A program made the translations under genes and the position numbers. From contig FWCC01000295.1 of NCBI GenBank assembly GCA_900169235.1, positions 335 through 64,334 on the forward strand: a stretch of DNA of 64,000 nucleotides. Direction: 5' to 3'. Below are positions 56,455-64,000 of this stretch, one piece after another. Origin of the DNA: Zarea fungicola. Lineage: Eukaryota; Ascomycota; Sordariomycetes; Hypocreales; Cordycipitaceae. Below the pieces are notes generated by a model. The model made no database searches. It had not been told where the DNA came from and saw nothing but the letters and a program-made list of their open reading frames with translations. How positions within the stretch are numbered: the first letter of the stretch is position 1; each line of letters begins with the position of its first letter.

Positions 56455-56943
56455 TCAAAGTTCCAATGCTTCCGGGTTATAGAATTCACGGAAGAAGACG
56501 CGGAGCGGCGTGGCGTCCTGACATGCAGATTGCCCTGTACTTCCTTGTCCGGGATACCACACCAAGGGGTGGCACTGAGGAGAATAACGCGGTGACAAGG
56601 GGATCACCTCGATCGATTCGGGGAAGCTCTCACCTTCGACTGGCCTGATGCTAAAGTCGTACGTCCCCTGGTCGCCAGAGGTGTAGCTCACTTCTGCCTG
56701 ACTCTGGCGTGCATTTTGCTCGCTCACCATGAGATCAACAGACATCTCCGTTGCTCGCAGTTGTACTGTTTGGCCCTGATGGAGGATGATATTTTCTGCG
56801 GCCTTTTCCAGACGGATAGGCTGGTTCATGTTGTTTGTGATGATGACCTGGCCGGGCGTGTTTGACGCGCGGGAGGAGAGCTCAGGCATACCTAGCGATG
56901 ATGCCACGAGGAGGGTTGCAGCCGTGAGCGCAGAGTACTTCAT
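56455..56943 (-). CDS. Small secreted protein, BYS1/thaumatin-like
   Basis: This single exon encodes 162 residues from MKYSALTAATLLVASSLG, a signal peptide. The mature part has a beta-rich layout: VIITNNMNQPIRL, a strand with GQTVQLRA, YTSGDQGTYDFSIRPVEG and a C-terminal CHPLVWYPGQG...C pattern. This recalls BYS1/antigenic thaumatin-like proteins, where N-N-x-N-x-P-I/V, VDYSL-type strands and a Cys-containing VW-P segment occur. The match is partial, so the family call is tentative. A TATA element lies about 100 nt upstream. The upstream in-frame Met at 56970 (MFNFFLNAK) is less likely to be the start. Confidence 0.65.
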   Translation of the reverse strand: MKYSALTAATLLVASSLGMPELSSRASNTPGQVIITNNMNQPIRLEKAAENIILHQGQTVQLRATEMSVDLMVSEQNARQSQAEVSYTSGDQGTYDFSIRPVEGESFPESIEVIPLSPRYSPQCHPLVWYPGQGSTGQSACQDATPLRVFFREFYNPEALEL

Positions 56944-57044
56944 TTTCGCGTTGAGAAAAAAATTAAACAAGAGGATATCTGTTCAGGAAGAGTAGGCTAG
57001 GTTGAAAAGTGAGTGCCTTATAGAGAAATCTTGCATCGCTCGAG

Positions 57045-57054
57045 CTTTATATAG
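57045..57054 (-). promoter_or_regulatory. TATA box of the BYS1-like gene
   Basis: The minus strand reads CTATATAAAG about 105 nt upstream of the start codon at 56943. Confidence 0.55.
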
Positions 57055-58486
57055 GGGATGCTCTAGATATAAATGGGAGCCCATAAGGTCACAGGTATTT
57101 AGTTTGTAACTTTGGGCCTCCTTAGGCAACATTTCTTAACATTCATGGATACCCAGCGGGGCAGGTGATCGGAGAGTAAGACATATCTATCGTACGAGCA
57201 ATACTCTTCCAGGCTGCATTTGATTGCAACTCTTCCACTAGTTCTCTCGCTTGTTTTAGGATTTATAGTTCAACTTTACTATTAGTCCTACTATCAATGG
57301 TAATTTCAGTTCCACGATCAAGCTGCAGCGGAACATGTACAGTGAGGTCACAATAAAGATTTGTGTAATAGACTAGTAGCTATAGTAAGAAAGAACTGGT
57401 ATAAAATGAAGTAGTTTCCATAAAACCGTTATCTCTTTACTCCTATCCTAGACGTGAGACCATTAGTGAAACTATATCTAACCAATGATAGACGTCGAAA
57501 GCCATGCCACTGAGACTGTTGGTGTTTAACTTGCCATTCGCCGAGACATAATATAGGCTGTTTAGCCTCGTTGCTTTATGTCGTCATTTATGCGTCCGTA
57601 TTTTAAGGCGGCATCCGCGGTTACATATTTTTTGGCAGATTTACTTACCGCTAATCATTGATCAGAGAGCAGACAGCTGCAGTTGAAAGCTACTCTGGTC
57701 AAACACCAAATATTAATGAGACAATGGTGTCTCCAATCCAATAAAATCGTTCATCTGCCAGGGCTGAAGCATGGCAGAATTTGCAGCGGACGCTAGTTAT
57801 GCTCAGAGCAATATGTACCCTCGACAGAAAAGCCTTTTAAACGAAAAAGTAAATATATAGGAGCAGTGTCCGCTCAAATTGTATCATGTAATTCATGACA
57901 GGTCACAATCCCCAACAGTGTTGATTCGAATACAATGTCTTACCGCGAAGATCCAGCCCAAGACCGGAAAGGCCGAGACCAGGGGTCCATCCGCCTGGTG
58001 CCCCTCCGATTCGTTCGCGTTGGGTCGCAGCAGGTCGTGCAGCTTCTATACTCCCTCTACTATGCAGAGTCCCGCTCTGCCAGCCACCGTTCTTTTCTCA
58101 TTCCCTTTGTGCGAAGTAGCCATCGTCGCTATATCAATCGAGAATACACGCGGCCACGTACCGGTGGGGAGAACTTGGATGCCTGTTGAAATCGCACTTT
58201 GTCGCTGATTTCAGGCAGCATTGGCTTGAAACCGACAGCGAGATGAATCCGCAACAGGCGCTGCTACCAGTTAGGCAGTTAGGCGCTGGACCGCAGAAAA
58301 ATAGACAAACCAGCACCAGCATTGAACCTCCAAATACATGAAGGACATTTCTCAACTACTTGATTTTTTCCCCCTCATTTTTCTTCTACGCATCGCTAAA
58401 CCTAAACCTTATCTGCAGTCTTTCAATCACCAATTCACCACACATACCAAGGTCACGATGCGCGGGCACTGGGTTCTGCTTTTTGC
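57055..58486. other. Intergenic region, partly AT-rich
   Basis: About 57240-57480 is AT-rich and may be relic repeat DNA. The 84-codon frame at 57935-58189 is Arg- and Ser-rich with no recognised family. Nothing is called. Confidence 0.35.
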
Positions 58487-58624
58487 CCGGCCCGGCGGGA
58501 TCAATTCTCCAACAACCTCGCCTCCGACCTGGCCTATATCATCGCCCTGTTCGGTGAGCAGGTTACCAAGAAGTTCCTGAGCGAGTCCACCTCCAAGCTT
58601 GACAACTGCATATTTGCCACGATG
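58487..58624 (+). pseudogene. Fragment of a fungal modin/ankyrin-type membrane-protein gene
   Basis: In one frame this segment encodes DQFSNNLASDLAYIIALFG, then EQVTKKFLSESTSKLDN, and stops at TGA (about 58622). This matches the N-terminal part of a common fungal protein family (L-L-A-L-F-G-E-Q-x-T-K-x-F-L-S-E-S-T) that normally continues into several membrane helices; here it stops after about 45 residues. It has no convincing start. It overlaps the 3' end of the minus-strand gene at 58563-59249, so the two pieces were probably joined by a rearrangement. Recognition is from memory of the family pattern. Confidence 0.5.
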
Positions 58625-59249
58625 CCCCGGGGGCCTTCATGAAAATGAGTCGATGTTCATCATCGGCCATGTCTTCCACAGCGATGGTGGCTTGATCCTT
58701 GGTGGACATCCACTCCGACCTATTGTCCTTGCGCTGCAGTTTGAACACCGCTGGCTTGTACACCGAGTACCGCGGCTGGCTGGCCGGCGTGATGTGGACG
58801 GGCAGGGCCGTGAACCCGGCAGAGAAGCCGCCGTGGGAGAATTTGCTCAGGCCGACGTGGCCAATGGTCCGCCGCGACACACTGTGGATGTAGTACTCTG
58901 GCGCATCCGTGCTCGAGCGTGCGCGCGAGAAGCCGATGCGCGGCTGCTTGGCGGTCCGGCGCAGGTCGTAGAGGTGGCGCCGGCGACGCTTGACGATCGG
59001 CACCACAGCGCCGGCTTCGTCGGAGGCGATGCTGCCGATGATTTGGTCGAAACGCGCAAACGCCACCCTCTCCGTTGCTTTGCTGAGATGGGCGACGGCT
59101 CTCGACAACTCGTATGCAGGTGGGGAGTTTGCCGTCTCAACATGGACGGTCAACCCGGCTAGGACGAAGATGGTGGGTTCTATGAGAGCATCCTCCTGCA
59201 GATCATCCTCGGGAGCGGCTTCGTATGGAGGCGGTTTGTCATCCTCCAT
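58563..59249 (-). CDS. Fungal protein of unknown function, probably truncated
   Basis: The frame of 228 residues starts at MEDDKPPPYEAAPEDD, with a PPPY motif, then IFVLAGLTVHVETANSPPAYELSRAVAHL, VAFARFDQ, RHLYDLR and FTALPVHI. This is the layout of a frequent uncharacterised fungal family in which a YEL-S repeat and an RHLYDLR strand are conserved. The final residues after about 205 (KAPGASWQ onward, Trp- and Cys-rich) do not continue the family pattern. They coincide with the modin-like fragment on the opposite strand, so the natural C-terminus appears to have been replaced. It may still be expressed. Confidence 0.55.
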   Translation of the reverse strand: MEDDKPPPYEAAPEDDLQEDALIEPTIFVLAGLTVHVETANSPPAYELSRAVAHLSKATERVAFARFDQIIGSIASDEAGAVVPIVKRRRRHLYDLRRTAKQPRIGFSRARSSTDAPEYYIHSVSRRTIGHVGLSKFSHGGFSAGFTALPVHITPASQPRYSVYKPAVFKLQRKDNRSEWMSTKDQATIAVEDMADDEHRLIFMKAPGASWQICSCQAWRWTRSGTSW

Positions 59250-60093
59250 GTTGCTGCTATCTGTCGTGCCGCGTGAGTGTTGCAGTTGAGTGAGCAATCG
59301 TTTTCCGGGAGATCATTGCACTATGGTTGAGTTCCGTGGGAATAGCCATTCGTGCGTGCCGTCACTGCACAGCCTTCAAGGCTATAACAACGCTGCAAGA
59401 AGTTACCGATCTACAAGTGCGCGTACTAGTTTGCAACTGGCTAGCATGCAAACTAGTTCACCAGCTGAACAGGTCGCGCCTGTTCCGCAGCGTGGGGTTT
59501 CATACGCCCTAGTGAGCAGACAAATCGCAAGCTCACATGATCCTAATTTTACCTTTTCTCCGCTTGAGTAGAAGAAGTATGCGAGATTTCAGAGAGAGGC
59601 AGAATGCGATGCTACCGCAAGTTTAGTAGACGGATATGAGGTAAGACAACCCGCTGTAGATTGAGAAACCAACGCAGTACATACCACTAGTAGCAGAATG
59701 GTCTGTTTTGGCAGTTATCTTACACCTAGGATAATTTGATAGCGATAACTTGTTTACTACCATACCTGAGTGGGTGTGGAACAAAATAGCCGCAAAAGCA
59801 AAGCCAGCCGCCTCCAAATGGGCAGCGCAACCAACAGTGATTTTGTTCACCGACCGATAGCCAACGCCCCAGTTTCAAAACTCAATAAAATTATCTGTAA
59901 CTACTCTATCATTGGCTGCTGGATACGCATAATTCGATTATTGAAATCTTGGCATCACAGTCAGAGCCAATCCACAACGGTAAAAGTCTCACATACCCAC
60001 TATACTTGAACCCAAGCATCCACCTGATTGAGCTGTTAAAATACAAGGCAGCTACCATAAACAAACTCGCGACTGTCTGCAACGTGCTCGACA
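59250..60093. other. Intergenic region
   Basis: No gene is supported. The right end is the promoter and leader of the glutaminase gene; the left is the promoter side of the 58.6-59.2 kb gene. Confidence 0.4.
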
Positions 60094-61488
60094 ATGCAGT
60101 CTCCAATTCCCGACTACCTTAAAGTCGTGCTCGAGAATGCACGCTCAAATGAGGCCGGGGCACCGGCCAGCTATATTGAGACGCTTGCCAAGGCCGACAC
60201 GTCAAAAACAGCGATAGCCCTTGCCATGGTCGACGGTCAGGTGTACTCGGTAGGAGACGACACAGTCGAGTTCTCCATCCAATCCATTTCCAAGGCCTTT
60301 GTATATGCCATGGCCATTGAAGATATAGGACTTCCCAAGGTTCTGGAGAGAATTGGCGTCGAGCCGTCCGGCGACGCGTTCAACCGGCTTTCGCTAGAGC
60401 GCGGGACCAACCGGCCCGTGAACCCCATGATCAATGCCGGCGCCATCACCGCACATTCACTGGTTGCCGGAAGCAATGCAGAGGAAAGAACGGAACGCAT
60501 ATTGAAGGGGATGAGCAAGCTCGCGGGCCGGCAGCTGCATGTCGACGAGGAAGTCTACGAGGCTGAGCTCAAGGACGCCGACCGCAACATGGCCATCGGA
60601 TACATGCTAAAAGCCGCCGGAATCATCTCGTGCGATCCACAGGAAATCGTAAAAGGGTACATCCGCCAGTGCGCCATCAACGTCAACGTGCGGGATCTGG
60701 CCATCATGGCGGCGACGCTCAGCAACGCCGGCGTGCATCCCGTCACTGGCGAGAGCCTCATGCCGCAGGCCAGCGTACGGCAGGTGCTCTCCGTCATGAC
60801 GACGTGTGGCATGTACGACGCCGCGGGGGATTGGGTGTCCAACGTCGGGATCCCCGCAAAGAGCGGCGTCGCCGGCGGCATCATCGGTGCCCTGCCGGGA
60901 CAGGTTGGCATCGCGACTTTTTCGCCCAAGCTGGACGAGCGCGGCAACAGCGTCCGCGGCGTGGCCATTTGCGAAAAGCTCTCGCGCGACATGGGCCTGC
61001 ACATGATGGACGTCAGCCAGATTGCGAGCGCGACCGTGCGCACCTCCGTCGTCACCATTGTCGCCGGCGAGGGCGATGGGCACCACCCCAACTGCGACCG
61101 CGAGGTCATCATCTTCAGCCTGCGCGGTGCGGTGCGGTTCCCCGGCTCGGAGCGCCTTACCAGAGCCCTATCGCGCGAGCTCGGTGCACCGAATCCGGAC
61201 GATCCTGGCTCCGGGAACCATGGCAATGCTTGCGCCGTTGTGTTTTCGTTTCGCGATGCTTACTCACTCAACACGATTGCCAGGCGCATTGTCCATGAGA
61301 ACATAAAGCGTCTTATTTCTAGTGGGAAGAGCGTCGTGGTTATTGATCCCACGGATGTCTTACAGATGCCCGACGACGACGGTAATGGCAAGGCCGAAGG
61401 CCCTCACGTCTTCAAGACGGAGACTGAAGCGCGGAACTATATCGGTGGTGTGGGTTGTCAAACTGTTCTGAAGCGAGACGATTGGTGA
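60094..61488 (+). CDS. Bacterial-type glutaminase with a C-terminal STAS-like domain
   Basis: This intronless frame of 464 residues has the serine-dependent glutaminase fold of bacterial GlsA. The SxxK catalytic pair is in IQSISKAFVYAMA (about 64-67). GTNRPVNPMINAGAI, DRNMAIGYMLKAAG, YIRQCAINVNVRDLAIMAATLSNAG and KSGVAGGIIGALPGQVGIATFSP are all conserved. The enzyme hydrolyses glutamine to glutamate and ammonia. The last 110 residues form an alpha/beta stretch (VIIFSLRGAVRF, VVFSFRDAYSLN, VVVIDPTDVL) that looks like a STAS domain, as in some actinobacterial glutaminases. Absence of introns and a bacterial domain plan suggest ancient horizontal transfer, though many fungi have such genes. Confidence 0.92.
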   Translation: MQSPIPDYLKVVLENARSNEAGAPASYIETLAKADTSKTAIALAMVDGQVYSVGDDTVEFSIQSISKAFVYAMAIEDIGLPKVLERIGVEPSGDAFNRLSLERGTNRPVNPMINAGAITAHSLVAGSNAEERTERILKGMSKLAGRQLHVDEEVYEAELKDADRNMAIGYMLKAAGIISCDPQEIVKGYIRQCAINVNVRDLAIMAATLSNAGVHPVTGESLMPQASVRQVLSVMTTCGMYDAAGDWVSNVGIPAKSGVAGGIIGALPGQVGIATFSPKLDERGNSVRGVAICEKLSRDMGLHMMDVSQIASATVRTSVVTIVAGEGDGHHPNCDREVIIFSLRGAVRFPGSERLTRALSRELGAPNPDDPGSGNHGNACAVVFSFRDAYSLNTIARRIVHENIKRLISSGKSVVVIDPTDVLQMPDDDGNGKAEGPHVFKTETEARNYIGGVGCQTVLKRDDW

Positions 61489-62220
61489 ACCTCTCATTAA
61501 CCTTTCAGCAAAACCTGGTGGCCTGCGGCATGCTTCAACGAGGGGAGTGCTCTCATATACAGCCAGAGCGACGGTTCTCGTCAGAAGAAACCCAGCGTAG
61601 AGAAATAGACTTGAAATGGACTCATTTATAGCGCGTACTTACTAGCAGAGACGGACATTGGGAAGTGAATCAAGGAATGATAGGAAAATAATGGTTAGTG
61701 GGCCCTTGGGTTGTTCCATATTGATATGGATGAATGCATTCGGAAGTGAGCGTAGCGAAAACGCATTGATCAGGAAATAAGCATAATAACTATTTGAACT
61801 AAAATGAGCTTGAACTATCCCAGCATTCTAAACTTTCCTTCAACTATTCCCTCCACTTCATTCCTTTTTGTGCCAATTCTAAATTTTACTACCCCGATCC
61901 TGGTCGTTCCTTCAAACATCCAATGAAAATCCAACACTGAGAATTGTTTGGAAGTCGCTAGTGTGGCTTCTTTCGGTCAATGGCTCGTAAACAAAAGTTT
62001 GAACTCCAAGCAGAAATGCCCTCACTCTCTAACACAGACTCCAATTCAACAAATGACTGGCTTCATGTACATCAACACACACCTCCTGCTTCTCCGAGCC
62101 GTCTGACGGGAGATGCAAAGGGTTCTTTGTCGTAATCGAAATTCTACCCAGTATCTTGATGGGATTGCGTGAATGCATCCCAGACTTGAGCTCTTTGCAA
62201 GGCATGCCTGCCGACGAATT
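61489..62220. other. Intergenic region
   Basis: This is the 3' end of the glutaminase gene and sequence convergent with the deaminase-like gene. The frame at 62046-62483 overlaps the latter in another register and is not called. Confidence 0.4.
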
Positions 62221-63699
62221 TCAACGTGGATACCGAGGCATTCCAACAGATGACTGAGACCTTCGAAGGTTCCGGCCGCGATTTCTGTTTCTATTCGCAG
62301 GCCTTCGAATTCGAACACATGACTGCATGGGCCTTGAATCAACCCTGAGGTGATGGCTGTTTCTAACAGTTTTCGCCTCAATAAATTTCTGCATCCTGTC
62401 GTAACAGTCTCTCGGACCAGCTGCGATGCCTCGATGTGATGGATTAAAGGGATTGAAGGAAAAGGGAATTGCCCAAAGTTCATATAGCCTCAGATGAATG
62501 CCCCCCACGGTGAACCTGTCGTTATGAAGCATCAAGTGCCAACACAGCCAACAGCTCAGTTTGCTACAGCCAAAGTAATCCAAACACTTTTCGTCCGGTC
62601 GCTGCGCAAAGTAGTTCATGAGCTGTATTTCGCAATGCACACGGGCCATGGCTCCGGTCGCTCTTTCGTCCTTGGCGTCCAGAAGCTTCTGTAACCGACC
62701 ATCAGCAGCGGCCTTGACTGCCGCCGGCCACGACCTGATCTCCTCTAGGTACCTGTCCTGCAACCACTCTTCCTCCTCTGATGGGAGCAATTTGAAATCA
62801 AAGGTAAATCCCTTTTGGTCCTTATGCGAGCAAAATTCGGCATATAGCTCGTATGCGGCCCACAAGCGTCCGAGGTAGTTGATCCATTGGGCAGCGGCCG
62901 TTACATGGCTCGATTTTGAGATTGGCAGCGATATTCCATCCCAGAATGTGAGTGCACAAAATTTTTCATTCTCTCGCGTCTTACCTGCCAGCTTAACGCA
63001 TGATTCCAAGTCACTCCTGCGGCCTCGATATTGCTTGCACTTTTCAATCACTGCCTTCGCGGACTTCCAACCGTTCCGGGCCTCGCGGTCATTTCTGGGG
63101 TCCCGTGCGATTTCAAGATAATTGAACCTTCTAATTTTTCCAATGTAGAATTCGAGACGATTGGCACTGAAAATACACATGGTCTTGAACATGTGTGTAT
63201 GAGTGCCACGGCTGCCGTTAGCCAGCGCAGTAAACCAACTGACCAACTCCGCTACGAACTTTTCGTTTTCGTTTTTGTTTGCATTTCTGCTCAGGTCTTC
63301 TTGTCCTGTGGGAATGATGACTTCGCTCTGGATCTGGTTTTTGGCAATGTACAAAGTAATCGTCTTTGCTTCGTCATCTCTCACCATGGCGGTGGCAGAG
63401 ACGTGGTCCCGAGCTGTTTGATCCTTGGCGCGCGCGAAGCAATCGGCGAGGCAATCTAGAAACTCGCGAGTCCTCTCTGGGGTCTTTGGTACGCGATTAG
63501 ATGGCCTCGCCCTCACCGGGAGGTGCTGGGCGGTTTTACTAAGATAAAGAGCCGCGGCATAAAATGTATCTTTATCGATACCTGTATAGTTCCATATGGA
63601 CTCGCCCGAGCTGCCACCGGGCTCGGCGTTGGACATTTGGGCAAACGAGGTATCCGCGTGGATAGGCTCTCGTTCTGTGACAATCGGGCCAGGTTCCAT
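62221..63699 (-). CDS. OTT_1508-like deaminase family protein
   Basis: This frame of 492 residues has the C-terminal deaminase-fold signature of fungal OTT_1508-like proteins: a His-Cys-Glu motif in ARVHCEIQLMNYF (about 355) and a zinc-binding Cys pair in YFGCSKLSCWLCWHLM (about 384). The H-x-E and C-x-x-C spacing is that of cytidine-deaminase-like enzymes. The N-terminal 300 residues are helical, with SWFTALANGSRGTHTHMF and WINYLGRLWAAYELYAEFC. Bacterial relatives include polymorphic-toxin deaminases; fungal members are mostly uncharacterised. The last 40 residues are Arg- and Asn-rich and may be out of family, so a missed terminal intron is possible. The start at 63699 is the first Met of the frame. 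Confidence 0.78.
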   Translation of the reverse strand: MEPGPIVTEREPIHADTSFAQMSNAEPGGSSGESIWNYTGIDKDTFYAAALYLSKTAQHLPVRARPSNRVPKTPERTREFLDCLADCFARAKDQTARDHVSATAMVRDDEAKTITLYIAKNQIQSEVIIPTGQEDLSRNANKNENEKFVAELVSWFTALANGSRGTHTHMFKTMCIFSANRLEFYIGKIRRFNYLEIARDPRNDREARNGWKSAKAVIEKCKQYRGRRSDLESCVKLAGKTRENEKFCALTFWDGISLPISKSSHVTAAAQWINYLGRLWAAYELYAEFCSHKDQKGFTFDFKLLPSEEEEWLQDRYLEEIRSWPAAVKAAADGRLQKLLDAKDERATGAMARVHCEIQLMNYFAQRPDEKCLDYFGCSKLSCWLCWHLMLHNDRFTVGGIHLRLYELWAIPFSFNPFNPSHRGIAAGPRDCYDRMQKFIEAKTVRNSHHLRVDSRPMQSCVRIRRPANRNRNRGRNLRRSQSSVGMPRYPR

Positions 63700-64000
63700 A
63701 CCCGCTATTTCAGCCCAAGGGTAAGAAGCCCGGAGCCGTTTAGCTGTTGATATATTGTGTGGCTGGGGAAATATCTTGGTCGTGCAGGTGGTAACGACAA
63801 GGTTTTGCTATTGGCACGAGCACGGGAGGCTTGGACTTGCGCGGGCTGAGAGGTAATGCTCTCAACGGGTGTGCTTTAGTAATTTGATTCTATTCAAAAC
63901 TCAGCTGCAGATGGCGGAGGATTTCGTTCTCTATTTAAAGATCATCGAACAAAGAAGAGAAAACAGTAATCATGTACAGCAAGTATGCCCCAAGCTTTCT
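63700..64000. other. Window edge, no gene seen
   Basis: This should contain the promoter of the deaminase-like gene on the minus strand. No other feature is recognised. Confidence 0.4.

Noticed and set aside
60555..61226. Minus-strand frame of 223 codons opposite the glutaminase
   Set aside because: It is a codon-bias shadow of the GC-rich glutaminase gene.
1..64000. CRISPR arrays, operons or bacterial ribosome-binding sites
   Set aside because: None was seen, as expected for a eukaryotic nuclear sequence; tandem repeats here are minisatellites or coding repeats without spacers.

Overview
The window is nuclear DNA of a filamentous ascomycete. Genes carry short introns (about 45-100 nt, GT..AG, CTAAC/CTGAT-like branch sites), intergenic spaces are long, AT-rich RIP-like debris is present, and the protein families are typical of Pezizomycotina (Zn2Cys6 regulators, GMC oxidoreductases, LysM proteins, GH18 and GH75 enzymes, psi-factor-type oxygenases). 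The gene content fits a Sordariomycete, perhaps Hypocreales, but the order is inference. Most coordinates below come from splicing exons by hand; reading frame is conserved across every stated junction unless noted.

Layout. 1-2.4 kb: AT-rich relics and a small inverted-repeat element. 2.4-5.5 kb: a SnoaL-like protein divergent from a stand-alone fatty-acid dioxygenase (Ppo-type) without the usual P450 half. 6.5-15.7 kb: a housekeeping block (ChAPs/exomer protein, GPN1/Npa3 GTPase, RNA polymerase subunit Rpb12, HIT protein, aldo/keto reductase, MYND protein). 16.4-25.5 kb: accessory enzymes, with an HTH transposase-like protein, two GMC oxidoreductases in tandem, and a secreted GH75 chitosanase joined by a roughly 225-residue Asp/Gly linker to a C-terminal polysaccharide-lyase-like domain. 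25.5-34.7 kb: gene-poor, holding only a divergent cofilin and a small secreted 8-cysteine peptide precursor. 34.7-41.2 kb: MFS sugar transporter, cyclase-family protein and a C2H2+Zn2Cys6 regulator, a possible small catabolic cluster. 42.4-50.5 kb: a four-LysM secreted protein divergent from a very large GH18 chitinase whose C-terminal half has a hydrophobic segment and a NucA/NucB-like nuclease domain, followed by a convergent gene that may be an immunity partner. 52-64 kb: monocarboxylate-type MFS transporter, two small secreted proteins, a broken rearranged locus, a bacterial-type glutaminase and an OTT_1508-like deaminase.

The most notable system is 42.4-50.5 kb. It looks like a chromosomal counterpart of yeast zymocin-type killer loci: a chitin-binding chitinase as carrier, a translocation-like hydrophobic stretch, a nuclease as cargo, a LysM partner sharing the promoter region, and a candidate immunity gene next to it. 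The function is inferred from domain order, not demonstrated. Second is the chitosanase-polyanion-lyase fusion at 23.1-25.4 kb, and third the Kex2-type 8-Cys peptide at 33.1 kb.
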